64,000 nucleotides of DNA from Neobacillus ginsengisoli (GCF_030813055.1 NZ_JAUSTW010000004.1:372001-436000), one strand, 5' to 3'. Positions 33,589 through 42,889 are shown, counted from the first letter of the stretch. A program made the numbers and translations. Notes: generated by a model not told the origin, from the sequence alone.

Positions 33589-35292
33589 TTATCCGAATAT
33601 TGTTTCAAGTTCAGGACGTAAAAAGTCAAAGTCACATCCTTCATCCGCCTGCAGCACATGCTGACGGAACAACCAGCCATAGCCGCGTTGGTAATCGGAA
33701 AACTGGGGCGGATTCCACTCTTTTCTCCTCTTTTCCATCTCAGCTTCTGAAATCAGCAGCTCCAGCGAACGTTTTTCAACATCCAGCTCAATCCAATCAC
33801 CGTCTTTAATTAAGGCGATTGCCCCGCCGACTGCAGCTTCCGGAGAAGCGTGAAGAACCACGGTCCCAAATGCGGTCCCGCTCATTCGGCAATCCGATAA
33901 ACGGACCATATCGCGAACCCCTTGCTTCAAAAGCTTATTCGGAATGGGAATCATCCCGGCTTCCGGCATCCCCGGCGCTCCGATCGGACCCGCATTTTGC
34001 AGAACAAGGACATTGTCCCGATTGACCTCAAGATTCGGGTCGTTCACCCGCTTCTCCATATCTGAAATAGACGTGAACACAACCGCTTTCCCGCGGTGTT
34101 TAAGCAAGGTTTTGTCAATGGCTGCTTTCGGTTTCATAATCGCGCCATTCGGAGCCAGGTTGCCGCGTAAAACCGCGATGCCTCCTTCTGGATGCAACGG
34201 TTCTTCAATTGGCCTAATAATATCTCGATACACCTCGTCCACTTCAATCCTGCTCAAATTCTCGCCAATCGTTTTGCCATTAACCGTTCGCTCTCCAAGG
34301 TTCAGTAGCGGGGACAGTTCTTTTAGAACGGCAGGGATGCCGCCTGCATGGTATAAGTCTTCCATTTGATATTGGCCTGCAGGTCTTATATTGGCAATGA
34401 ACGGGGTGGTTCTGCTGAGTCTCTCAAAGTCTTCTAACGTAAGCTTGATTCCCAACCTTCTGGCGATGGCAATCAGATGGATCACAGCATTCGTCGATCC
34501 CCCTACAGCCATCAAGGTGCGAACTGCATTTTCAAAAGCTCCCCTTGTCATGATGTCCGAGGGACGAATATTGTTTTCCACCATTTGCACAATGGCTTTT
34601 CCGGTTTCCCTTGCCAGACACATCCGTTCATTCACGGTCGCAGGTGCTGCGCAAGCGCCCGGAAGCATCATTCCTAACGCCTCTGCGCAAGCGGCAATTG
34701 TGCTTGCAGAGCCCATTACCATACAATGACCGGCAGTCGGTGCCAATTGCGCATTAATGTTTTTAATTTCTTCCTCGCTCACGGTTCCAGCCTTATACTC
34801 TTGCCAAAAAAAGCGGCAGTCAGAGCACGCTCCCAGCGTTTGTCCTTTATATTTGCCGTTGTTCATCGGCCCGCCCGTGAAAGCAATAGCCGGCTTGTTC
34901 GCGCTTGCTGCTCCCATCAGCTGGGCAGGCAGCACTTTGTCGCAGCCCCCGATTAATACCACACCATCAATCGGCTGGGCAGTAATCATTTCCTCCGTAT
35001 CCATCGCTGCCAAATTGCGGTATAGCATGGTGGTAGGGCTTGTAAACATCTCTCCAAGAGAAATAGTCGGAAACTCAAGCGGTGTTCCACCCGCCATAAT
35101 AACCCCTTGTTTAATAGCCTCCACAATCGGTTTTAAGTGGCTGTGGCAACGGTTCACTTCGCTATAAGTATTACAAATTCCAATGACCGGCTTTTCAAAA
35201 TCGGCTTCTTCATGGCCAAGATGACGCTGAAATGCCATGCGGAGAAATTGGCTGAAACCGGCATCCCCGTAGGAAGTTTGTGTTTTTTTCAT
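33589..35292 (-). CDS. IlvD/Edd family dehydratase (sugar-acid dehydratase-like)
   Basis: 567 residues from ATG 35292 (GGGGGAAGAAG upstream); a longer frame to 35439 overlaps the racemase gene and lacks a site. Fe-S cysteines are in VNRCHSHL (about 49), GGCDKVLPAQL (117) and GHCMVMGSAST, with GACSDC in between. ALGMMLPGACAAP and DCRMSGTAFGTVVLHASPE complete the family signature. Members remove water from 2,3-dihydroxy acids to give 2-keto acids. The sequence looks closer to pentonate/arabonate-type than to true IlvD, judged by eye. It lies beside a LarA-like racemase rather than branched-chain genes, so a sugar acid is the likelier substrate. Confidence 0.85.
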   Translation of the reverse strand: MKKTQTSYGDAGFSQFLRMAFQRHLGHEEADFEKPVIGICNTYSEVNRCHSHLKPIVEAIKQGVIMAGGTPLEFPTISLGEMFTSPTTMLYRNLAAMDTEEMITAQPIDGVVLIGGCDKVLPAQLMGAASANKPAIAFTGGPMNNGKYKGQTLGACSDCRFFWQEYKAGTVSEEEIKNINAQLAPTAGHCMVMGSASTIAACAEALGMMLPGACAAPATVNERMCLARETGKAIVQMVENNIRPSDIMTRGAFENAVRTLMAVGGSTNAVIHLIAIARRLGIKLTLEDFERLSRTTPFIANIRPAGQYQMEDLYHAGGIPAVLKELSPLLNLGERTVNGKTIGENLSRIEVDEVYRDIIRPIEEPLHPEGGIAVLRGNLAPNGAIMKPKAAIDKTLLKHRGKAVVFTSISDMEKRVNDPNLEVNRDNVLVLQNAGPIGAPGMPEAGMIPIPNKLLKQGVRDMVRLSDCRMSGTAFGTVVLHASPEAAVGGAIALIKDGDWIELDVEKRSLELLISEAEMEKRRKEWNPPQFSDYQRGYGWLFRQHVLQADEGCDFDFLRPELETIFG

Positions 35293-35305
35293 CTTCTTCC
35301 CCCTC

Positions 35306-36556
35306 TCAATGAACTTTTGTGTCGAGATTAAGCGCACCATCATTCGTGAATGGTATATCAAAAGGTGCTGACTGAATGTCAGCCTTGTCCTTGACCTCGT
35401 CCACCATGTTTTCCGATACATACAAATGTTCAAGCTCAAGTGTATTTTCGATCACCGCAACCCGTAAAGATGCCGGGTTGTCGATCCCAAGACTTTGGAC
35501 TGCCGCTGCAATCGCTTCCTGATCACTTGGCAAGACAAGCGGAATCATTCCTCTTTGGACGTACGTACTCGTCAGACAATTCAAGTATGTTTTTTGCTTA
35601 TCCAGTTTTTGATATAGTCTTTCTGTTGTTAGATCGGCCAGTCCAATACCTGTCGCATTTCCGTGTGAAGCTTCATCAAGATCAAGCACAACAATTCTTT
35701 TATAAGAAGGTTTCTCTGGCTCTGGTGACCCGAATATTTTGTTACGGCCGATTACGTTTGTGTCCATACCCGTGCCGCTGTAATTTTTGCCCATTGTTTT
35801 AATGACGAGGAGATCAAGTTCTTCAATAGGAATTCTTGGAAAATACGACTTTGCTATTTCTAATAGCTTTTGCTCTTGCTCAATGACCTCATCAGGAAGA
35901 ATAACCTCCAGATTGGCCGCTTCATCAAAGCTGTTTTCCACAATCCCGATTCCTGCAATCACTTTCCCGGTTTTAAGAAAGTCTCCACCCACTTCACGAA
36001 TCGTTTTAGACATGTTGGAAGGCCCTTGACGATGCAGCTGGTTTGCGCCTTTCACCTTTCCCAAACCAACTGTTATCATTTTTAACAAGCCACTTTCATT
36101 CGGTCCGCGAAATGCCGTATGCAGTTTAATGCGATTCATAACGATAATCCCATCTGCTTCCCAGGCATATTTGTCACAATACAGCGTAAAGCCGTTTTTT
36201 GTTTTACCGACTTCAAGAACTTCAGAAGAAGTAACGATTGGACAGCCGACCGTTTCCTCAGTAAAACCAAGACTGTGTAATACATCCAGCTGCCCTTCCG
36301 GCGTACCCCCTCCATGGCTTCCCATTGCGCCAATGATAAAGGGAGAACATTCCATTTCTTTTAAGTGATCAACGACCGTTTTCACGATTAAAACCCGGTC
36401 GCTGATTCCTCTACTTCCAACGGTTATGGCGATCGATTTCCCCTTAGGAATGGGAGGTAAATTCCGTTTTAGCTCTTCCTTTAAATGAAGTTCAATATTT
36501 TCTAATTTGGTTTGCGGAAATCGTTGCTTCACATGGACCAGTTTCGGTAAATTCAT
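35306..36556 (-). CDS. LarA-like (DUF2088) nickel-pincer racemase/epimerase family protein
   Basis: 416 residues. LarA-type motifs: AITVGSRGISDR, IIGAMGSHGGGTPEGQ (His equivalent to the first LarA histidine), MNRIKLHTAFRG, ESGLLKMITVGLGKVKGA with conserved lysines, and a C-terminal domain. LarA interconverts D- and L-lactate using a nickel-pincer nucleotide made by LarB, LarC and LarE; homologues racemise or epimerise other 2-hydroxy acids. It belongs to a divergent subfamily, judged by the KLHTAFRG pattern. The operon retains only a larE fragment, so cofactor supply must come from elsewhere, or the enzyme is inactive. Confidence 0.82.
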   Translation of the reverse strand: MNLPKLVHVKQRFPQTKLENIELHLKEELKRNLPPIPKGKSIAITVGSRGISDRVLIVKTVVDHLKEMECSPFIIGAMGSHGGGTPEGQLDVLHSLGFTEETVGCPIVTSSEVLEVGKTKNGFTLYCDKYAWEADGIIVMNRIKLHTAFRGPNESGLLKMITVGLGKVKGANQLHRQGPSNMSKTIREVGGDFLKTGKVIAGIGIVENSFDEAANLEVILPDEVIEQEQKLLEIAKSYFPRIPIEELDLLVIKTMGKNYSGTGMDTNVIGRNKIFGSPEPEKPSYKRIVVLDLDEASHGNATGIGLADLTTERLYQKLDKQKTYLNCLTSTYVQRGMIPLVLPSDQEAIAAAVQSLGIDNPASLRVAVIENTLELEHLYVSENMVDEVKDKADIQSAPFDIPFTNDGALNLDTKVH

Positions 36557-36577
36557 ATCATCGGCCTCATTTGTTCC

Positions 36578-38026
36578 TTATAATTCTTTAATGGCAAGGG
36601 AAACATATTTCATCTCAATGAATTCCTGAATGCCCTCATGTCCGCCTTCACGGCCGAGACCTGACTCTTTCATACCGCCAAACGGAGCTTCCGCAGTTCC
36701 AGGGAACACATCATTGATGCCGATAATGCCATACTCTAGCTTTTCCATTATGTTAATGGCCTTCGATAGGTCATTGGTAAATAAAAATGCTGCTAGCCCG
36801 TAATCCGTATCATTTGCTGCTTTAATGGCTTCATCAATACTTGTAAACGGCACAATCGGTACAACAGGTCCAAACGTTTCTTCTTTCATAATTTTCATAT
36901 CATTTGATACATTTGTAAGAATGGTAGGTTCATAGTAATATCCGCCCGGGCCATTCCATTCCTTTCCTCCTGCTGTAACAACGGCTCCTTTCGAAACGGA
37001 GTCCTCTACTTGTCTTTTCACTTTCTCCAGTCCGCCTTTATCAATAAGCGGACCAATCGTTACCCCTTCCTCTAACCCATTGCCCAAGTGTAACTGTCTC
37101 ACTTTTTCCTGCAGTTTTTGTGTAAATGTGTCCTTTACATTCTCGTGAACGAAAATCCTGTTTGTACAAATACATGTCTGACCGCAATTTCGATACTTGC
37201 TTGCGGCAGCCTGTTCTGCTGCAAGATCCAGATCTGCATCGTCCAATACTAGCAACGGGGCATGGCCGCCTAATTCCAACGACAATTTTTTAACGTTTTG
37301 CGCGCTTCCTTTCATTAGAAGCTTGCCGACTTCCGTCGATCCTGTAAAGGTAATCGAGCGAACATCAGAGCTTTCCATCAACACCTTGCCGATTTGGACC
37401 GGATCTCCCGTCACAAGGTTAATGACGCCTTTTGGCAAACCCACTTCTTCGAATACTCTGACAATTTTAATCGCACTAAGCGGTGTCTGTTCCGCCGGCT
37501 TCAGGACAACCGTGCATCCCGCGGCAATCGCTGGCGCGACCTTTCGTGTAACCATCGCGGAAGGAAAATTCCATGGTGTGATGGCCGCCACTACTCCAAT
37601 CGGTTTTGGGACAACCCATAAACGCTTGCCTTTTTTGGCAGCAGGAATCATCTCGCCATACACTCGATTGGCCTCTTCGGCATACCACAGTAGGAAACTG
37701 GCCGCAAATTCGATTTCACCACGCGCTTCTTGAAGTGGCTTTCCTTGCTCCATTGTCAATAATCTTGCCAGCTCTTCTTTTCGTTCGATCATTTTGTGAT
37801 ACGCTTTATATAAAAAACTGGAACGTTCTCTTGCCGTTACATTCGCCCATGCCTCAAAAGCAGCCTGTGCTGATTGAACAGCCAGTTCCGCTTCTTCCTT
37901 TGAACAGCTGGGGACCTCTGCAATTTTTTCACGTGTCGCCGGATTGAATACTTCAATAACCTCGCCTGTGGCAGCGCTTAGCCATTCTCCGTTAATGTAC
38001 ATGCCATGTTTGGTACCCACTAACAT
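36578..38026 (-). CDS. NAD(P)-dependent aldehyde dehydrogenase (SSADH/glycolaldehyde-type)
   Basis: 482 residues, full ALDH length. Cofactor and catalytic motifs: ITPWNFPSAMVTRKVAPAIA, FTGSTEVGKLLMKG, LELGGHAPLLVL (general-base Glu), NCGQTCICTNRIFV (catalytic Cys), and EETFGPVVPI. Similar to GabD and glycolaldehyde/lactaldehyde dehydrogenases. In this setting it would oxidise the aldehyde released by the class II aldolase. The substrate is not determinable from the sequence. Gap of 17 bases to the phosphorylase gene. Confidence 0.88.
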   Translation of the reverse strand: MLVGTKHGMYINGEWLSAATGEVIEVFNPATREKIAEVPSCSKEEAELAVQSAQAAFEAWANVTARERSSFLYKAYHKMIERKEELARLLTMEQGKPLQEARGEIEFAASFLLWYAEEANRVYGEMIPAAKKGKRLWVVPKPIGVVAAITPWNFPSAMVTRKVAPAIAAGCTVVLKPAEQTPLSAIKIVRVFEEVGLPKGVINLVTGDPVQIGKVLMESSDVRSITFTGSTEVGKLLMKGSAQNVKKLSLELGGHAPLLVLDDADLDLAAEQAAASKYRNCGQTCICTNRIFVHENVKDTFTQKLQEKVRQLHLGNGLEEGVTIGPLIDKGGLEKVKRQVEDSVSKGAVVTAGGKEWNGPGGYYYEPTILTNVSNDMKIMKEETFGPVVPIVPFTSIDEAIKAANDTDYGLAAFLFTNDLSKAINIMEKLEYGIIGINDVFPGTAEAPFGGMKESGLGREGGHEGIQEFIEMKYVSLAIKEL

Positions 38027-38043
38027 CTAAATCACTCCTATTA

Positions 38044-38898
38044 TTATTTTGCGGTAATTTTCCCTGCTTTCGTAAGAGACGGGAACCAATATTTTTTCCC
38101 CTGAGCCTTCTTAATTTCGTCCCATTCCGCCAGGATTTGAGTAGCTAAATTCGCAACATGTACGCTTTTTTCGATGCCCCCATAAGTAAACTCATCTGTG
38201 ATCCGGTTTGCGACAACCGTACATACAGAACCAGTCCGAAGCCCGTAAAGTCCTCCCAAGGTAAAGACAGTTGCTGCTTCCATTTCGAAATTCAACACAT
38301 TCGCTTTCCTTAAATCTTCTACTTTATTAGCAAAAAAAGATTGATCATACCCTTTAAATCCTTTTCTCCCTTGCCCGCAGTACCAGGAAGCAGATGAGCA
38401 GGATACTCCTATGTGGTAAGTATATTGAAGCTGTTCGGCAGCCTCTACAAGTGCCGCTGTCACTTCATAATGAGCACTGGCCGGATAGCGTTCATCCACA
38501 TAAAATGGGCTTGTTCCATCATGGCGCACAGCACCCGAAGAAATAATTAAATCTCCCGGCTGGATATAGTCTTGAATCGCTGCCGTTGTGCCGACCCGGA
38601 TAAAGGTTTCCCCGCCGAGCTCCGCAAGTTCTTCAAATGCGCTGGCAGTAGAACCACCCCCGGCACCCGTTGAACAAGCGGTAATATCTATTTCGCCGAT
38701 TTTTCCGGAAAATGTACGATGCTCACGATAATTCGCCACTTTTCTGCACTCATCCCACTCTTCGCCAATCATATCCACACGTTCCGGATCACCAGGGAGC
38801 AGCACAAATTTTGCAATATCACCTTCCTTGCAGCGGATATGATACTGAAGTCCCTTATCCATTACCGGTTTTGATGCGTTCGATTTCCACTCTGTCAT
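38044..38898 (-). CDS. Uridine phosphorylase-like nucleoside phosphorylase (NP-I family)
   Basis: 284 residues with NP-I features: VLLPGDPERVDMIGEEW, YREHRTFSG, ITACSTGAGGGSTASAFEEL, FIRVGTTAAIQ, LIISSGAVRHDGTS and FEMEAATVFTLGGLYGLRTG, the Udp signature with Glu-Met-Glu for ribose. It splits uridine-like nucleosides to uracil and ribose-1-phosphate. It is a third phosphorylase in the same array and adds pyrimidine specificity. Overlaps the ComB-like gene by four bases. Confidence 0.87.
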   Translation of the reverse strand: MTEWKSNASKPVMDKGLQYHIRCKEGDIAKFVLLPGDPERVDMIGEEWDECRKVANYREHRTFSGKIGEIDITACSTGAGGGSTASAFEELAELGGETFIRVGTTAAIQDYIQPGDLIISSGAVRHDGTSPFYVDERYPASAHYEVTAALVEAAEQLQYTYHIGVSCSSASWYCGQGRKGFKGYDQSFFANKVEDLRKANVLNFEMEAATVFTLGGLYGLRTGSVCTVVANRITDEFTYGGIEKSVHVANLATQILAEWDEIKKAQGKKYWFPSLTKAGKITAK

Positions 38899-39686
38899 TT
38901 AGAGATCACCTCATTAGAATTTTTTACTTTAAGCCCATCCTCTTTTGAAAAATATATTTCAGGCACACATCTTGAGATGTTTTCTTCTGTGCTAAGCTTG
39001 ATATCTTCCCTGCAATTTATCCTTCTCATTGTCTCTCCACTACCGGAATCTTCAAAAGCCAAGAGAGTATTTGAATAAACGGAAAGTAAATGGTGACTAA
39101 TTTTAGCCGAATCCTTCAACAAAGGGACCAAATTTTGAGCCTTTGCCGCTTTCTCTCCGTATCGTAAAAGCACCCCTGCACAATAGGCATCATCCAGTGC
39201 CGCGATTTGACCGTTTTCCCTTCCCGCGCACACAATGGTAACGCTTCCATTTAATTCTTTTGCCTTACTGACTGCTTTTTCCATAACTGCTTTTGCGTTA
39301 TGAAGAGATCCAATCAAAATTTCTTTTATACCGGAATTCCAAAGCGTCAAGCCAGCAAGTGTACCGTTTGTCGTACGCATGACGACTCTTTTCCCTGTAA
39401 TCCCAACAGAACGAATTGAGCTAAGTGACGGACTAAGTTGCGCATGCGGAGAAATTTTCCCATCATGGTCCTCTGCACATACAAGTGTCCCATCATGAAC
39501 ATAATCGATACGCTCATTTATCGTTTTCTCTTCATCATCTGTTAAAACGATTTCAGTACAACCTTTTTCAAACATTGTGACTATAGCCGATGTAGCTCTA
39601 AGCACATCCACTAGCACACACACTTGCAATTGTGTCGTTTTAATTTCTTTCGGCATAAATGCAACCTCAAACTTCATCTCATTCAT
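38895..39686 (-). CDS. ComB-like 2-phosphosulfolactate phosphatase family protein
   Basis: 263 residues of the ComB family: VLVDVLRATSAIVTMF near the start, LVCAEDHDGKIS, RTTNGTLAGL and VCAGRENGQIAALDDAYCAG. ComB removes phosphate from 2-phospho-3-sulfolactate in coenzyme M synthesis in methanogens; Bacillus homologues have other, mostly unknown, roles (such as phosphosulfolactate metabolism). In this operon a role on a 2-phospho-hydroxy acid intermediate is inferred, since LarA and IlvD homologues also handle 2-hydroxy acids. An earlier start (MNEM) and MKFEV are both possible. Confidence 0.75.
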   Translation of the reverse strand: MNEMKFEVAFMPKEIKTTQLQVCVLVDVLRATSAIVTMFEKGCTEIVLTDDEEKTINERIDYVHDGTLVCAEDHDGKISPHAQLSPSLSSIRSVGITGKRVVMRTTNGTLAGLTLWNSGIKEILIGSLHNAKAVMEKAVSKAKELNGSVTIVCAGRENGQIAALDDAYCAGVLLRYGEKAAKAQNLVPLLKDSAKISHHLLSVYSNTLLAFEDSGSGETMRRINCREDIKLSTEENISRCVPEIYFSKEDGLKVKNSNEVISK

Positions 39687-39704
39687 TCCATTCCCCCCGC
39701 TTAT

Positions 39705-40475
39705 TTACATAAACTTCAAAACTATTAAATAAACTGTGAGCGCCATCCAAAGCGCAACAAATCCAATTCCTTTTTTACTAATCTTGATCGACCTAATGTA
39801 TGTTCTGTCGGAGTAAGCCCCATATCCTTTCGCTTCCATAGTGTTTGCAGTAATCCGAACCCTTCGAAGTGCGCCCATTAATAGCGGCAAGCTGAAGCGC
39901 TTTATGTTTTCCACTTTATTTTTTAGCCCTTTTTGTTTGCCAACACCGCGAATTGTTTGTGCTGCTTCAATGACTCTAGCTTCACTTTCAAGCGTAGGGA
40001 CAAAACGAAGTGCGACAAAAATAGAGTAGGCGTACCTGTACGGAATTTTTAGTTGCTTCGTCAATGAAATGACAATATCTCTCGGGTCACTTGTCGCTAC
40101 AAATACGAGAGAAGTTGTAAAGATCGTCAAAATTCTGAATGTAATGGCTGTAGCAAAGTCGACTGATTCCATGTAAATTCGTAAAGGCCCAAGCGAAAAA
40201 AGTTGTGTCCTCCCCGGAACGAATAATACTTGAAGGATAAAGAATCCGATGCTAAAAAGGAGCATAATCCAAATACCGCGTAACACAAATTTTGGACTGA
40301 GCCTTGCTAAAATGAATGCAGTAGCCAATGTAATTACGAACAATACCAATTGTGGTATAGCTGTTTCATAGATGAAAACGAGTATTGAAATGCATATCAT
40401 CCAGACGATTTTTGTGATTGGATCTACGTCATGCATGAACGATTTTTTTTCCTGATATTGAAAGGCCATGCTCAT
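39705..40475 (-). CDS. ECF transporter transmembrane T component (EcfT)
   Basis: 256 residues with hydrophobic segments (TKIVWMICISILVFIYET, LVLFVITLATAFILARLS, IWIMLLFSIGFFILQVLF) and the two coupling-helix Ala-Arg-Gly motifs characteristic of EcfT (EARVIEAAQTIRGVG and GALRRVRITANTMEAKGYGAYS). It couples the S component to the ATPase. Overlaps the ATPase gene by four bases. The start may be MAFQYQEK rather than MSMAFQ. Confidence 0.88.
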   Translation of the reverse strand: MSMAFQYQEKKSFMHDVDPITKIVWMICISILVFIYETAIPQLVLFVITLATAFILARLSPKFVLRGIWIMLLFSIGFFILQVLFVPGRTQLFSLGPLRIYMESVDFATAITFRILTIFTTSLVFVATSDPRDIVISLTKQLKIPYRYAYSIFVALRFVPTLESEARVIEAAQTIRGVGKQKGLKNKVENIKRFSLPLLMGALRRVRITANTMEAKGYGAYSDRTYIRSIKISKKGIGFVALWMALTVYLIVLKFM

Positions 40476-42211
40476 AGCGTCTGTTTTACCCCCTCTCTTG
40501 TCTGAATGAATTGTTCAATTGTAATGATACCTTGCTCAAGATTGTCACCTGCCAATCGTTTCGCTAGCTTTGAAATCGGTGGTTCAATCAAGGAAGCCTT
40601 CTTTAAGATGTCTTCCTGTAAAAAGAGATCACTTGTATCACCGTAATAAATTTTTTCTCCATTATGCATAACAATTGCAATGTTTGCCCATTTACACATG
40701 AGACGAATATCATGTGTAATCATAATGACGGTTTTTCCTAGCTGCTGTAAGCGATGGCACAATTCAAGAAGCTTTGTGGCACTGGCATAGTCTTGCCCTG
40801 TTGTCGGTTCGTCAAGAATGACAATATCTTGACCGAGAATTAAAGATGCCACAACACTTAGCCTTCGCTTCTCACCACCACTCAAAACGAATGGGTGCTT
40901 ATCTTTTGCTTCGAGTAGGTTAATACTTTTAAGAGATTTGATACCTTGTTGAACAATTTCCTGGGGGATGTCATCATCTTTTCCAATACCATGCTGTACT
41001 TTTAGACTGTAAATTGTTTCCTCAAACACATTATCCGTCACAAATTGATGCTCTGGATTTTGAAACACATATCCAATATGTTCTGTCATATCAAGCAATT
41101 GTTTATAATGGATGTCCTCCCCATTTAAGAAAATGGTATTTTTAGGAGACCTGATAATTCCCATAAGATGCTTAACTAAAGTGGTTTTTCCGGAACCATT
41201 CGTTCCAAGAATTGCGACAAAATCTCCTTTTTTAATTGAAAAACTGACATCTTTCAACGCATACGTGCCATTTGGATAGTGATAATTTAAATTTTTCACA
41301 GTAATACAGTCAGGTAATTCGGATTCATAACGGAAAGAACGACTTGACTGCAAGAAAGCTTGATTCCACTTTCCTTGCAATTCTTCAGTAGCTTCTTCTA
41401 CGGTGATGGGAAACTTTTCAAATGAAAAGCCTATTTGTTGAAGTTTGACCGCTAATTCCGAGATTTCAGGGACCCATAGTCCCATATTTATCAAGTGGTC
41501 AAAAGAATGTTTAAGAATTTCTCGAGGAGTACCTTGTGAGACAACCTGCCCATCTTCAATTACAATGACACGATCGGCTAAATGCATTAAATCATCAATT
41601 TTATTTTCGACCACCACGATGGTATGACCATATTCGGTATGAAGCAGCTGCAGTAAATCAAAAATATCTTTCGTGGCTTGAGGATCAAGATTTGCTGTTG
41701 CATTATCCAAGACAAGAATTTTAGGCTTCATTGAAAGCACGGAAGCGATTCCGACTTTTTGCTTCTGTCCTCCGGAAAGTTCAAAAACCTTTCTTGCTTC
41801 AAATCCCTGCATCCCCACTTTTTCTAATGAATCTTTAATACGAAGACGGATTTCGTTAGGATCGACCTTTAAGTTTTCAGGAGCAAAAGCGATTTCATCT
41901 TCGACATAAATATTACATAGCTGAGCGTCCGGATCTTGAAATACTAATCCCATACTGGTTGCTAAATCTTTCAACTCAAGCTTAAGCACATCTTTACTAT
42001 CAACGATGATTTCTCCTTCGATTTCCCCTTCAAGGACATTTGGTATAATTCCATTAAAGGTTTGACAGATTGTGCTTTTTCCTGATCCGCTTGGTCCTAC
42101 TAGTAAAACGAATTCGCCTTCAAATATTTCAAGAGATAGATTTTTTAAGACTGGCTCTATTTCATCTTCGTACGTATAAGTCACATTTTTAAGCTGAATG
42201 ATTGGTGCCAC
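40472..42211 (-). CDS. ECF transporter double ATPase (EcfA)
   Basis: 579 residues with two complete ABC modules. Walker A at GPSGSGKST (about 37) and GTNGSGKTT (about 336); signature FELSGGQKQKV and FVLSGGEKRRL; Walker B ILVLDNATANLDP (Glu replaced by Asn in the first half) and IVILDEPTTGQD. The fused A-A' arrangement is that of YkoD and other vitamin-type ECF transporters. It powers uptake with the T and S genes beside it; its start overlaps the S gene by 23 bases. Confidence 0.92.
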   Translation of the reverse strand: MAPIIQLKNVTYTYEDEIEPVLKNLSLEIFEGEFVLLVGPSGSGKSTICQTFNGIIPNVLEGEIEGEIIVDSKDVLKLELKDLATSMGLVFQDPDAQLCNIYVEDEIAFAPENLKVDPNEIRLRIKDSLEKVGMQGFEARKVFELSGGQKQKVGIASVLSMKPKILVLDNATANLDPQATKDIFDLLQLLHTEYGHTIVVVENKIDDLMHLADRVIVIEDGQVVSQGTPREILKHSFDHLINMGLWVPEISELAVKLQQIGFSFEKFPITVEEATEELQGKWNQAFLQSSRSFRYESELPDCITVKNLNYHYPNGTYALKDVSFSIKKGDFVAILGTNGSGKTTLVKHLMGIIRSPKNTIFLNGEDIHYKQLLDMTEHIGYVFQNPEHQFVTDNVFEETIYSLKVQHGIGKDDDIPQEIVQQGIKSLKSINLLEAKDKHPFVLSGGEKRRLSVVASLILGQDIVILDEPTTGQDYASATKLLELCHRLQQLGKTVIMITHDIRLMCKWANIAIVMHNGEKIYYGDTSDLFLQEDILKKASLIEPPISKLAKRLAGDNLEQGIITIEQFIQTREGVKQTL

Positions 42212-42806
42212 TTGTTTTCATCCTTTCCGCTTTACGATCTTTCGCAATCATAAAGCCTTTTAAAATCTCTGTTTTAACAAGTAAATCACCAATTACCTTG
42301 CTCAGCCATCCAGATAAAACAATTCCGCTTACACATCGTACGGCAAAAGCGATGAATAAAATCGTCCAGCCCCACTTATAATATCCGAACCAAAATGCCG
42401 CGATCACAAACCATACCGGTACGGCAAATAACCCCGAGAATGCTGTACTAAGCCAGTTCCAGCGCTTATAACGGAACAATGCAAATCCTATTTCTGCCCC
42501 TAGTCCATCCGATAATGCAGCAATAATTGAAATCAATCCATTCGGGTTTCCAGACAATATTTGCACAACCCCCGCAAGTGTTAAGGTAAAAAATGCAGCT
42601 CCGGGTTTCCGAATAATATAAGCTGCCAGTACCCCGGAAATACTGTAAAGCCCTAGTGTAATTGATGTTAATACTGGACCGCCGAGCGCAGTTAACATTT
42701 GATTTAACATCGCCAAATACGTCATTGCAACCCCGTTCACAATTGCCAAAATACACATTAAGACAATATCAACCGTTGTAAGCCTTTTTGTTTTTTCTTT
42801 TACCAT
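42189..42806 (-). CDS. ECF transporter S component, YkoE-like
   Basis: 205 residues with five to six hydrophobic segments; VDIVLMCILAIVNGVAMTYLA at the start and AALSDGLGAEIGFALFRYKRW in the middle are typical of the YkoE family, which in B. subtilis YkoEDC takes up hydroxymethylpyrimidine/thiamine precursors. No TPP-riboswitch-like sequence lies upstream, and the genes around it handle nucleosides and sugar phosphates. I therefore infer a nucleoside-like or pyrimidine-bearing substrate instead. GGGAGGAATG precedes the start. Confidence 0.82.
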   Translation of the reverse strand: MVKEKTKRLTTVDIVLMCILAIVNGVAMTYLAMLNQMLTALGGPVLTSITLGLYSISGVLAAYIIRKPGAAFFTLTLAGVVQILSGNPNGLISIIAALSDGLGAEIGFALFRYKRWNWLSTAFSGLFAVPVWFVIAAFWFGYYKWGWTILFIAFAVRCVSGIVLSGWLSKVIGDLLVKTEILKGFMIAKDRKAERMKTSGTNHSA

Positions 42807-42889
42807 ACTGCATTCCTCCCTTTTTTAGTTATTTCTATCTTTAAATCTAAACTCTCCCCTTCCTCACCTCCTTAATAAGGTTCATGTCC

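Noticed and set aside
33944..34369. 141-codon open frame on the + strand inside the IlvD gene
   Set aside because: Antisense to a well-supported dehydratase, no ribosome binding site, composition mirrors the G+C-rich coding strand.
37197..37733. 178-codon + strand frame inside the aldehyde dehydrogenase gene
   Set aside because: Shadow of a full-length ALDH gene with conserved catalytic residues; no start signal.
42807..42889. Possible TPP riboswitch upstream of the YkoE-like gene
   Set aside because: Too short and no THI-box-like CUGAGA core seen on either strand.
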